Origin: Balantidium ctenopharyngodoni
Lineage: Eukaryota; Ciliophora; Litostomatea; Vestibuliferida; Balantidiidae
Assembly (NCBI GenBank): GCA_036325645.1
Contig: JAWNBB010005080.1
Location: forward strand, 1-20,315
Direction: 5' to 3'
Length of the DNA: 20,315 bases
The stretch's first letter is position 1, and the number at the start of each line of letters is the position of its first letter. Positions 9,212 through 20,111 of the stretch are shown piece after piece. The notes beneath the pieces are model-generated. The model was not told where the DNA came from. It saw only the letters and a list, made by a program, of their open reading frames with translations, and did not search any database. The position numbers and the translations under genes were made by a program.

Positions 9212-12200
9212 ATGCAAGCGAGAAAGAAAATCAAAGGCCCCAACTACAATCAAGAAGAACCGAGTAATGTTGACTATCCGATACAAGGCCAACGAAGTCC
9301 CCTTCGTTTAGAAAGCAACACAAACGATTCAGGAATTCGTGATATGATCTATGTCGACCCCAACGATATCAACTTCAATCGCAACCCTCAAATGAGTCCG
9401 ACTACAGTAGGACGTCAGACCCAATCCCGGTCGCCGACGATAGCTTGAGGACATAGTGTTTTCGCTCACGTACGTAACGATTTAAACGAGCGAGGAGAGC
9501 AAGATTCGATCAGTCGTCGTCCAATCACGTTCATGGGAGGCATCAATAGCGGAAACAAAGTAGAAAGACAAGAGAGAAGCCCGAAAACGATTAACATTGG
9601 CGATACTGAAAAAGATATCGAGTATAACATTAAAACCTGAAATCAAAAATGCTCACCGAAAAATGTAAACACGAGTATGAACCCGGAATACCAAACGTAT
9701 ACTGCCGTTGTGGATCAAGGAAATATTTTCCAGGATCATCCAATGCAATCGAGTTTTAATCAGGGGAACCAATATCCAATGGGTTCTCCTTTGATCAACG
9801 AGTACGGAACGAAGCATGGTCAAGACATGCAAAACAGTAGAGATATGAATTACTCGATGAATCCACGGGACTATAGAGGAGGACAATGACCAATCCAAAA
9901 AATGAGCCCTAATAAAAACGTGGACGATGACAGCGCAAGCGATTTTAAGGGAAATGAAACTCATTTGAAAGACTGAAAGTCTCAAATGAACAGGAATGCC
10001 GCAATGGTTCAAAATAGCAGGGACGGAATAGCGGAAGGGCCAAGGGCCCTTCCGAATGACGTTGAGAAAATAGGAGAGTATGTCAAAAACAAAGAAATGA
10101 GAGAAACGTGAACAGAAGGAGAAATAAAAAAACTTGTTCGGAAGATTACTAAGGGATATGACCCACATAAAGGAAAGGACGGGCGATTAATTAGTACGTC
10201 GCAGACGATTATTCCTGCAGGTGCAAGCGATGAAATCTTCAATGATAGATATCGAGTTCTCCAGAAAATGAACAAATTGAGTACTATTTTACTATCGAAA
10301 AATAAAGCGTCTTCCCCTGATCAGAGACAAAGCCTTAACAACATCGATGATCAACGTAAGACATTTGATAGGAAAACATTGAATTCATCCTTGATTCATA
10401 AAGGAGAGCAACGTTCGACTCTTTCCCGTTCACCGCAAAACAGATTTTTATATTATTCTTTAGCAATGCTAAGCTCCAAAGGCCCCAACTGTGAAGACAG
10501 AATAATCCTCCGGAAAATGCGATTTGACAAGGGAGGTGTCGTCGATTTAGCGCAAGAGAAAAACCAAAAAACCCGAAATCAAAACTTCAAAATTAAAAAA
10601 ATAACTCGTCGACCCCAACCCGGAGGCATGAAATCCACTATGACATACAACCCGAAATTCAGAGACAAAGCCGCGAAAGTCGTTCAAGGATGGTGGAGAG
10701 ATCTCAAGACAAGATATCAAAGACTGTTGAAAAAAATCATTTTCATTCAAAGCGTCTGGAGAGGCCGATGGCTGAGGAAGTACATGTACGATATCATTTA
10801 CTTGATGTTCATACACCAACGCTTCTGCGACATTGTCGAGAGAGTTATGGTTAACCATGTCCGTCCGAAAGTGTGGGACGATTTATTCGCCCATCATAAA
10901 TGGGCGAGGGATTGACTTGGAAGATGATGAGAAGAAAAAGACGGAAGGTATTCAATGCTACGCCTTCGCCCCTATTTCGAAAGGTGGAAAAACGCAACAG
11001 ATAAGCTCCACCAACGTAATTGACGCAGTAAGAAATTAATCAACAAGAGGGAATGAACCGAGAACAACAAAAGAGATCTCAGAAAATATTTTGATTTCTG
11101 GAGGTTGAGAAGCTCTTGAATAAACTACATTTCCAAAAACAAAAACGCCGAGGAGCAAAAGAAAAAATTCTTTGCAACGTTAGATCTCATTAATGGCGCC
11201 AACACACTCGCGAAGAAAGAGACATTGCGCACAACGAAACCGAAAATCGAGAAATACCTCGAGAACATTTTAATGGACCGAGCGTTGAAAAAATTGTTGT
11301 TACACAGAGGCAATGCAAATTCGAAGGTCATGTTGAGACATTATTTTAATAAATGGAGAAAGGCGGCGAATAAGGGGCTGACGAATGATTTCAGGGATAA
11401 TTTATTCAACTCAATGATGAGTAGAACAAATAAACAAATCGGGAGGAATAATCTTCGTCGCTGTTTCAATATTTGGAGGAATAAAGTTCCGAAGGAAACA
11501 CTTAAAAGCTACAACGACGGGTGCAAGCACTTGAAGAACTTCGCGTTACGCACGACACATAAAAAGCCGCTTGAAGCTTTGAAAAGAAAAGCAATTTTGG
11601 GTTCTAAAAACGACGGAGCTAATCGCTTGAGAAGCCTCAGAGGTAAGAACGATAAAGATAACCTCGCGGAAGCGTTCAGGCGTTGGAAGGAGTTTATGAA
11701 GAACGAGAGATTAAACAGCGAAGCTGAGAAATTGAAAAACATTAATAAAGGATGAGATAAATTACATAAATTGTACATTGGTCGCGAGGTTGATTTCATG
11801 GTCCGATTACATCGGTTGCTAAACCCGGACTACCGGCCGAAGTTTCTACAAAATGTTTTGAACCAATTGTTCAAACCGAGATGCACATTACGTGAATGCT
11901 TCGATAAATGGCGTCGCGTCCATGAGGTAGAAACCGCAGAGGAAACGCAAAAGAAAATGAGAAATCAGCTTTTACGAACTAAAGCAACTAAATTCGGGGA
12001 CAGACTCGACAGGGATACTTGATACAAATACTTCTACAAATGGAAGAACATCACGCAAAAACCGGACGATTTCTACCCGAACATCGCCAAGGGCACCCAG
12101 CAATGACAAAAAACATTAGTAAAGAATCACTGTAAAAAGCCGCTTGATAAATTGAAACGACTTCAAAATGTAAGCAAAGGAGCGGATAAAGTGAAAGAAA

Positions 12201-15200
12201 CCTTCAGAAAAAAACACGGTAAACCGTTCCTGAACGATTTAGATAAATACGGAAGACAACGGTTCCTCCGGAATATTTGACTCGGAACATCGAAATATCA
12301 CATCAGGAGAATACGCCCTTTCTTTAACCGTTGGCGGAACAACGCGAACAAACTGAGCTCAAATGAACTGAAGAAGGACGTCAGTTCCCGACTTCTTTCA
12401 AACACGCAAAAATTGCGAAACCAAGTGAGATTCAAGGACTTACTCAGACAAAAATTTAATCAATGGAGAACCAACGCCAGGGATATCACGAAGGACATCC
12501 AGAAAAAACTACCCGAAGCATTGAAACACCTGAAAAATCATAACGGGAAACGCAACGGTCCACCCCTCATTGAAAGCATGAAAGACAAGGCACATTTCAC
12601 AAATAAACAAAAAGCGTTGCGTTCATGAGCTCCTAAGAGAAGCAAATGCGATAAAAACAACCTGAAAAAATACTTCGACATTTGGAAAAATCAGGTCAAT
12701 AAAATGCTTTTCAAGGACATTCATAACCGGATGAAGAATAACCAGCTAAGGCATTTATACAATAAAAACGATAGCAAATGATTAAGGTATTTCTTGATAT
12801 GGAAACTCAAGTCCGAGAAAAGACTACCGACAGGACCGATCGAAATAGGAATTCAGAAACTTCGTCAGGCGGTGATTCGTGAACCGGAGAAAAAGTTCTT
12901 TAAAAAAGCGAATATGATGAATCTGGTAATCCCGAGAGGGGAAAGCACCCAGGGCAGTTTGATAAAGAATAAAAGAAACTTGGCAAAGAGTATTCAACTC
13001 CGTAATATTTCACTCCTTCCTTACTGGAGGAAATGGAAGCGACAAGCTGACGCTTTGAAAAATAGAGAAGTACGACGTAAAATGATATCATATGTGAGTA
13101 CGCCACAGTTAGTGAAGAACGATCAATCGAATCTTCGAGACGCGTTCAATCACTGGAGAAACAAAGCGAAAGCCCTTGAAGCATTAGAATGAGCCCGTAA
13201 TTCGCAGATGAAAATAATGAGCATGCTTTACAAGCAAAACGGAAAAGTGTTCCTAAAGAAGTACTTCGATATATGGAAAAGGAATTGTAAACTCGGTCAA
13301 GACAAGCTCCAAAACATCGAGAAAGCCTGCGAGAAGCTCAGATCCCACGCGAAGAAGCCGGTACTGAACCAAATGCGTTCCGCGATATTAAAACAAAACA
13401 AATTCGCTCGCGTTAAAGCAATGATGATCAGTGCCTGACGTAACAATGATAAAGACAACCTCGCTTACTGCTTCAACAAATGGAGGAAAGCCGCGCAGAA
13501 ATTAAGGGAATACCGTCTCAAGATAATGATATTGAAAAACCTAACAACAAAACAAGATTTCAAAAACGAGGAATACTGCAAGAATCGCTTACATGAAGCA
13601 TGACTGCACTGGAGAATCAAATGCGCGCCGAACAAAGAATTGGAACGCATTGAAAAGATTCGTAAAGGTTGCGATAAATTAAACTCAGGAGTATGTAAGC
13701 CTTATAACCGCCAAATCTACGACGGGATTAAACAACGTGGCGATGATAAGACGAAGTTCGAGAAATTGAGGGAAAAATATGATAAGCTTACTAACGGTTT
13801 ACGGTGGGTCGGCAAGATAAAAGCAGTGAAAAAAGTGTTGCCGAAAATCCAAGAGAGTCTGAGATTGTACTGGTTGCCTTACTATATGAAGAGGTGGAAA
13901 AACAATACATACGATGATAAAATCCGTAAAATTATTCTTCTTCAGAACTGGATCAAGAATAAATTAGCGAGAATACGCGATAAAAACAACCTACGTAAAC
14001 AGCAACTTCTCGGTAAATACTTAGGCAAACTCGCCGACGATGATGATATGAAATGAAGAGTTCCCTTTAAAGTGTGGCAAAAATTAACCCAATTCAAAAA
14101 ATGAGAAGACCAAGCGGAGACAATTCAGAAACTTTGGAAGGGAGGTTGCAGCCGGAAACAAGCGAATAAGTTATTAAATCAAGCGAAAATAAAAAAATGA
14201 ATCAAGCGTGATGTTATGCAAAAGGTAGCGGATGCTATGAACGAAGCCGATAAATATTCAGCCCCGCTTCGTAAAGCCCTTTCGAAAATGACAGGAGATA
14301 TCGAGAAACGATACACGACTAATAACATCATTGATTTCGCCAACGACGCTTTACGTAACAAATACCTTCTCAAACTGACTGGAAATAAGGCATTCGCTGA
14401 TCGTTTGTCTACATTGAGGAAGTACTTCGATAGATGGAGAAATAATAACGCGGAAGCAAACGAAGCAGCGACGAAATTACAAAATAATTACCGTGCGAGA
14501 AGAGCGAATAATAAAAGAAAAGCACTTGAGAAATTAAAGAATACACTCCTCACTCTTGTTCTACGATACGAGGACGATGATAAACTCCGTCTCAAAGCCG
14601 CAATGAGCAAATGGATGGATACTTCCAAGGCAATGGCATGTGATGAAAACAGTCGAATCATTGAACAATTTTTAAAACCGAGATTAGCGAAAAAATTGAA
14701 CGAGAAATTCAAAGATTTCTTCACGAGAAACGCGAAGAAACTTGCAAAGAGGCGATGAAATCAAGGTGCAAAGGTGAAAAAACTTGCGGATTCGCTACAA
14801 AAAATACCCAAAAACGACCAACTTCTCAAAAAGGAATTCTTAGATAAATGAAGCGATAACCTTGACCAAAACTCCGCATGTAACTACAACGGAACGAAAT
14901 CAACGAGTATCAAGTGCGAACCCACCAAACTTAGTTTTAAGAAAAACGTTGTCAATCCGAAACATTGAGTAATGCGTAATGACAATAATTTACCGATGAG
15001 AATGCTTACTCCTGCTTTCGTGAATTGCTTAGACAATAAGCTTCGGAGCCGCAAGAAAGATGCGTTGAATCAACTTTCTAATCTTAACCGTGAGACTCAA
15101 AAGGAGAAGCTTTATAAATGAATTAAAAAGAAATACGTTCGACATGTCTGCGAGTCCTGAGTAGAGCCGAATAAATGATATAAAATATTATACCTCATCA

Positions 15201-15670
15201 AAATGACAATCATGCACGACAGACTCGCTAAGCAAAGGTTCATCCGGGAGCTCATTCGTAAATGGAGATTCGCCGCGTTTGTTAAAAAAATGGCGAGAAA
15301 GAAACTCGAACTCATGTACAAGAACCTCCATGTCAGCTATTTACAAATGGCCAATGAAGTTTTCGGCGACGAAGACGAGGTGAACCCGAGTGTGGTAAAG
15401 GAATTCGAACGATTCGGTAGCTCAGTAGGCATGTTTTCAAGTGAAGAACCACATTTAAATGAAAAAATTAATAAGAAATACTATGAAAATGTACAGAAGA
15501 AGTACGTGTTTAAGTCCGCAGTGATACAAAAAGAGAGTAGCACAATGAAGAATCATAGAGAGAAGAACGAAGAGGAAGAAAGTGAGGAAGAAAACGAAGA
15601 TTTTAATGTGAGTGATAATGAGAAGAGGACGAATGGGAAGTATAAGGAATATACGCACGGAAAGAAATAG
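9212..15670 (+). CDS. Giant Sfi1/IQ-repeat protein, probable centrin-binding scaffold
   Basis: A single intron-free frame of 2,152 residues from ATG 9212 to TAG 15668-15670, crossing about 29 TGA codons and no TAA or TAG. Residues 1 to about 480 are polar and probably disordered (Asn, Gln, Ser, Arg). A classic IQ motif, IQSVWRGRWLRK, starts at residue 512. From about 580 to 2020 come some 20 Sfi1-type repeats of the form LRxxFxxWR, such as LRHYFNKWRKAA (about 706), LRRCFNIWRNKV (748), LRECFDKWRRVHE (893) and LRKYFDRWRNNN (1736). Further IQ-like motifs lie near 1576, 1638 and 1757. The C-terminus is acidic. In one repeat (FLDKWSDN, about 1877) the key Trp is itself TGA. Sfi1-type repeats bind centrin or spasmin along one long helix; ciliate relatives build contractile or cortical Ca2+-responsive fibres. 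Function here is inferred from the repeats; partner and location are unknown. Confidence 0.85.
10032..10054. repeat. Perfect 10-bp GC-rich inverted repeat inside the giant gene
   Basis: CGGAAGGGCC, loop AAG, GGCCCTTCCG. It lies within the N-terminal coding part and reads as part of AEGPRALPND. Such a GC-rich stem is out of character for the AT-rich surroundings and would form a stable mRNA or DNA hairpin. Confidence 0.8.
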
Positions 15671-16078
15671 ATCAATATTAATTAGATAATGACTATTATT
15701 TAATAACTTTTCCTAATATTAACAGAATTTGTGATTTAAACTTTGGAATTATTTGTGAGAATAGTACACATTTATAACGGTGTTGATAAGGTTTTATGTA
15801 TGCGGACTTGTGAAAAGAATGGAAATATGGGATGTGAATAGGGATTGATAGTATCATATTAAGGTTTATCGTGAGGATCTTTGATGGGAATGGAGTTGGA
15901 TGGAGTGTTAAAAATACGATGAATGGATTATGTTGTTTATGTTTTGATAATATGGGAATGTTATGCATTGAATAATTAATCGACATATTTCGTCGGTATG
16001 TTAATACGCTTGTTTTATTATTCGAAGAATCGTAATTCGTTATTCATGTTCAACATTACTTAACATTACTTATACGGC
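15671..16078. other. Intergenic between convergent genes
   Basis: 3' side of the giant gene. The plus strand is G/T-rich at about 15770-15960. A 96-codon minus-strand frame (15984 down to 15696) has an ATG and a TAA, but it has no Trp codon and is Ile/His/Pro/Lys-rich as expected from the skewed strand, so I do not call it. A 10-base unit AACATTACTT is repeated in tandem at 16052-16071. Nothing else seen. Confidence 0.45.
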
Positions 16079-16462
16079 TTACATTTCCACGGGATCATGG
16101 AGGGATAATATCACGATGCAACTTATTAACACAATCCTCAAGTCATTTCCCGGTAAAACGCATTTGTATTTTCACATTAATTTAAATGTAATTCAAGTAC
16201 AAGATCCCGTATTCGTAACATAAGCAAACACCAGATGAAGAAGGAGGAGGAGGAGGAGGAGTAATGCACAAGGAAGCTTCAGAAGTGAACCGTAAATAAA
16301 AGAAGTGCAAGAAGTCGTACCAAAGAGTTCGCTCATATCATAAATAATACCTCTTAGACGCTGTTTAATCACAATAACACAAACATAAATCACTATTCTC
16401 ACACTAGGGAATACTATTACAAATAACGAACAAATCAATAAAACATTTCAAATCCCTCTCAT
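16079..16462 (-). CDS. Small hydrophobic ORF, possible membrane protein
   Basis: A frame of 127 residues from ATG (16460-16462) to TAA (16079-16081), with three TGA read as Trp (MRGIWNVLL near the start). The protein is very hydrophobic. One segment is at about residues 6-30; another at about 75-90 includes a run of nine leucines encoded by the complement of a (GGA)n microsatellite (16243-16260); a third is near the C-terminus. It begins 32 bases downstream of the LRR gene's stop on the same strand, which is tight for a separate gene. It could be a small multi-pass membrane protein or a chance frame over a microsatellite. No family recognised. Confidence 0.3.
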
Positions 16463-16494
16463 AGTTATTGAATCCTAAATATTTTATCTATTTA

Positions 16495-18354
16495 TTAAGC
16501 TGTAATTCACCTCCTATACGTTCCAAAACGTGCAACCATAATATCATGTTTAATCTCCTTCGCTCATGTCTGATCCACTTTCTCAAACTTCCGATCCAAC
16601 ACCCTAATCATATATATACAAGTATCGAAATCGCGTTTTCTGATATATTTAAACGTGTTAAAACCAACATCATCCTTGAGATCATAGTAATAGCTCCTTG
16701 GCTTTTGGAAACTCAGCCTTCTGATCGTCTGGTTTTCCCTGAGCGCATCGAAGAGCGCTTCTAAAGGCCGATTGTTTAAAATCCCCTTTTGCGTTTTCTT
16801 ATTTTTCTTTTGATTCGAATAGTCGTGGAAGCGAAGCGCATTTCAAATATATCAAAACTTTAAATTCTTCGCCCGCATTGGACTTCCGATTATTTGATTG
16901 ATCACCGATTGATTCGATTCCTTCCGACACGGCTGGTTCAACCTGACCGTGACGTGCTCTCAGTTGGTATGTTCTAGTAGCCGAAGTAAAGCGCAGAAAG
17001 AAACGAAATCAACAACTCCGACATTGACTTTGAGTCAGATATTTACATTTCACATCGCGCTCCAATCCCTGATCAAATGATAGTAAGTATTCCCCATATG
17101 CAATTCAGTGATTTTCGTCGCCGCAAGGCCGTAGCTATCAAACAACACACCGTCATTATTGATTAAATTCTGGCAGTTTTCAAACGAGAGAAACTCCAAA
17201 TTGGGCAACGTCTTCGCGCATTGCGTCGCCATGAAAGGTATTTCAGTCATAAATGTAAAGTGCGTAATTCTGAGTTCTTTCAGGCTTTCTAAAGCAAACA
17301 AATAATTTATAAAAATAAAAATCTCGTCTTTAATATTATCACCGTAACTATTCATTTCCTTGAATGTGTAATCTAATTCTTCTTGTTTTTCCTGTGACAT
17401 CTCTCGGACGATCACGTTCCTCACTTCTAATATTTGCAGGTTCGGGTTGTTCTTGAGTACTCCGGCGAGCATGGTGAAATTGTAGTTCGTTAAAAACAAA
17501 AGTATTCGTCATTCAAGCAAATTCGACTTTTTCATTCATTGTTGATAGAAATTGAAAATATGTTGCGCGTTATGTATCTCGTTCGCTCAGATTTCGTCCT
17601 TGTTTGCTTCTTGGTCTTCTCATAGTTTACGTAAATGCCGGTACTCCCGATAGTTCCGTCCGTAGATACAAACTGATGTCAAGTCGGGTTGATACCGGAG
17701 AAACATCGCGAGGAAGGTGAATAGCGATTCATCTCAGGCTTTCATACCGATTTGATGAACACGGAGAATTTTCGCCGATTTTGAAAAATCCTTAAAAACG
17801 CGATTGAGGATGAAGTAGAATCACCCCGTGTTTTCACCGAGGAAATTATAAAACTGTATCTCGTTGGTCTGCTCGATTTGACTCATTATTTTCGGTGATA
17901 TATTGAAATCCTCGGTAAAGTCGTGAGTCTTGATCGCGAAGTAATTTATCCTGCATATCTTATACTCCTTGGTAAGAGACGTATATGTTTTGTAATTAAA
18001 AATATGTGCAAGCATATACGGGTCATCCAGGTACAGTTGCGTGACGTTTATTTTACTAAGATTTCCGAATTTCGTATCCACCCATTTGTCGAAGGTTTCC
18101 CGGAGGAAGGAATCTGTCGACATTAGATTGATTATACTATAATGTGAACCAAACAACAAATGTGTTTTTTGTTCGAATATGTGTTTTAAATAATTCTCCT
18201 CGTCTTCCTCGATGTCCTGGGTGTACTGCGCTTCAAAATAAAGACGAAGGTGCTTGTTCTTCGCGGATTCAAATCGTATACCTTGCGCGTACAGTTTATC
18301 CGATTGATCCGCTTTGTTTTTTTTCAGGCCGAGTATCTGCATGATCATCCCCAT
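16495..18354 (-). CDS. Leucine-rich-repeat-like protein, function unknown
   Basis: One 619-residue frame from ATG (18352-18354) to TAA (16495-16497), with about fourteen TGA read as Trp. There is no signal peptide or membrane segment. The C-terminal two thirds hold irregular leucine-rich repeats: NPNLQILEVRNVIV (about residue 300), ALESLKELRITHFTF (350), LPNLEFLSFENCQNLI (380), ATKITELHMGNTY (410) and, late, NQTIRRLSFQKP. These resemble the loose repeats of F-box/LRR or RNI-type proteins, but I see no F-box at the N-terminus. The N-terminal part (1 to about 250) is charged and aromatic without a known motif. LRR arcs usually bind other proteins. The gene is divergent from the RING gene across 110 bases. 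Earlier codons are open but lack an ATG, so the start is reasonably firm. Confidence 0.75.
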
Positions 18355-18464
18355 TGCTATAAAATTAAAATCACAATATGAATAAGTAGATTTATTCCCG
18401 TGGTAAATATTGAATCAATAACTGGATTTTCGTATTAAGCCTTTAAAATTAATTACCTTTAATT
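18355..18464. promoter_or_regulatory. Shared upstream region of LRR and RING genes
   Basis: A 110-base AT-rich spacer between two divergent genes, so it must contain both promoters. If the RING protein starts at its second ATG (18525), the spacer is 170 bases. No distinct motif was picked out. Confidence 0.4.
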
Positions 18465-19181
18465 ATGATTTCTAATGACTTTCGCAAAAATGAGCACTTT
18501 CACTCCCTACATAATATCAGCAAAATGAATACATATTGGTGCTTTTTCTGTGAAAAGGAGTTTCAGAAAATACAAATAGAAGACATTGAAATAGTGTGCA
18601 CCATGTGCGCTAGAGCCTGTTGTGAGCGAGTCGAAGAAAAAACGGACACGAGCCAGAATAACATGCACCCGAGGGCGTTTATTCCGTTTACGAATTCCTC
18701 GCATAATAGTAACACTGTTCCGAGGGTAACGAGGAACCGCCACGTGGCTCATAGTTTATCTAGGATTGAGCAATGAAGTCGGAACTGAAGAAGCACAAGT
18801 AGTTTCCTCGATTGAGTGATAAATTATTGAGAAGAGCAAAACTTCGAGGATAGCCTTGAAAACATTATAAATGAAATAATGCAAAATGATAACAACAATT
18901 ACGGGAACCCCCCTGCAAGTAAGGCGATTGTGAACGAATGAAACAACGACGTTATTCTCGTCACAGAGGATTTCATTCAACGATTAGGAGTTGAAAATAG
19001 TTGTCCGATATGTAAAAACGAGTTTATTAACCTCGAGCTTTGAATTCAGTGACCGTGTAAGCATAATTTTCATAAGGAATGCTTACTGCCCTGGTGAGAG
19101 CAAAGGAATTCGTGTCCGGTTTGCCGGTATGAACTCCCGACGGATGACGCTGATTATGAGAAATGAAAAAATAATAATTAA
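18465..19181 (+). CDS. RNF115/126-like RING-H2 E3 ubiquitin ligase
   Basis: A 238-residue frame ending at TAA 19179-19181, with about ten TGA read as Trp. It has the two hallmarks of the RNF115/RNF126 family. Near the N-terminus is a zinc ribbon, C26-x2-C29-x15-C45-x2-C48 (TYWCFFCEKEF then VCTMCARACC). At the C-terminus is a C3H2C3 RING: C180, C183, C198, H200, H203, C206, C217, C220, with the signature ending LPWWEQRNSCPVC. Known members bind ubiquitin through the zinc ribbon and recruit E2 enzymes through the RING, acting in protein quality control and membrane traffic. Between them is a polar linker. Two starts are possible, 18465 or the in-frame ATG at 18525; the second leaves only a few residues before the ribbon, as in animal RNF126, and may be the true one. 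Confidence 0.9.
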
Positions 19182-19299
19182 ATAAACACGTATATATTGT
19201 AGTTCCACGTAATATAAGTGCTCATATTAGTTCATAAGTCATGAGATATTAATACATAAATAAATACATTTAAACCCAACGATTTGTATTAGAGTCACT

Positions 19300-19673
19300 A
19301 TGATATTATTGATTATTCTTTCAGTTCTTTCACTATCAAATTCCAAAGGGATACGTCCATCATTTGAAATGATGATACTATCGCTTTGAATTGTCTGGGG
19401 AGATTGCGATAGGAAGCGCTTTTAGATTATGATATGAAGAGATTAGGACTTGAATATGAAGTTTGTTTAGGGGATATGAGTGAAATTCCAAAGAAAAGTA
19501 AGAGTGATAAATACGATTCCTATTTTGTATATAATAACGAAGGTGGATATTTATTATGAATAATTATTATTATTGTTATTGTATTGGAGATTAGTTTTGT
19601 TTGTATATTGTTTTATGTGTTTAATTTAACCTTTTTGAAAACATTTTATTTGATTAACTGGTCGTGTGTTTAA
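19300..19673 (+). CDS. Small putative membrane protein, possibly with a 20-nt intron
   Basis: ATG 19300 opens a frame starting like a signal peptide (MILLIILSVLSLSNS) that ends at TAG 19423-19425. A second frame, closed by a TAG at 19410-19412, is open from 19413 to TAA 19671-19673. It encodes a polar stretch (LGLEYEVCLGDMSEIPKK) and then a long hydrophobic segment (LLWIIIIIVIVLEISFV) fitting a transmembrane helix. Removing 19393-19412 (GTCTGG...GATAG, 20 bases) as an intron would join both into a type I membrane protein of about 117 residues. Introns this short occur in ciliates, but GTCTGG is a weak donor and no other gene here is spliced. Otherwise the second frame alone, from ATG 19434, gives 79 residues. 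Family unknown. Confidence 0.35.
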
Positions 19674-19811
19674 TAACGTTACTTAACCGTTGACATTTGT
19701 GGAGGTTTATAATTATTAATTCGTTCAATCTCCTATTGGTGATCTCATGACTGCGGTTACAAAAGAAGAATAAACCGATGAAATGCAAGACAAGATCGAT
19801 GTTGTTCATTG

Positions 19812-20111
19812 ATGGGTGAAAACTTAATTGCGGAAAGCTTTAAAAAAGACTCCAATGATTATGGTGTGATATCACTGAGAGCAGTTTACAAGAGTACCCA
19901 AACGAAGAATTTATATAATGAATTGGAATTTAAAATGATTACCTTAATCGACAAATATGATCTCCTTATCAATGTTAATGGTAATGTAATTGATAATCTA
20001 ATCGATATCTACTTAATTAATATCGGTAATACACCCTGACACATTATAATAAAGACAAGAGGAAACCTTAAAACAGCACGTGAGGAAAAGGAAGAAATGT
20101 GATATAATTAA
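19812..20111 (+). CDS. Small ORF, unknown
   Basis: A 99-residue frame from ATG 19812 to TAA 20109-20111, with two TGA read as Trp. It begins MGENLIAESFKKDSNDYGVI and ends in a charged tail (REEKEEMWYN). The makeup is balanced and looks more protein-like than the other small frames, but I recognise no family or motif. The frame is also open upstream to 19713 without an ATG. It follows the preceding small ORF on the same strand. Confidence 0.35.

Noticed and set aside
9653-10168. 171-codon minus-strand frame
   Set aside because: Antisense shadow of the giant gene; it shows no motif, and the plus strand is continuous through the whole region.
15696-15986. 96-codon minus-strand ORF
   Set aside because: No Trp codon; Ile/His/Pro/Lys-rich, as expected on the complement of a G/T-rich strand; no motif. 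A small real gene cannot be fully excluded.
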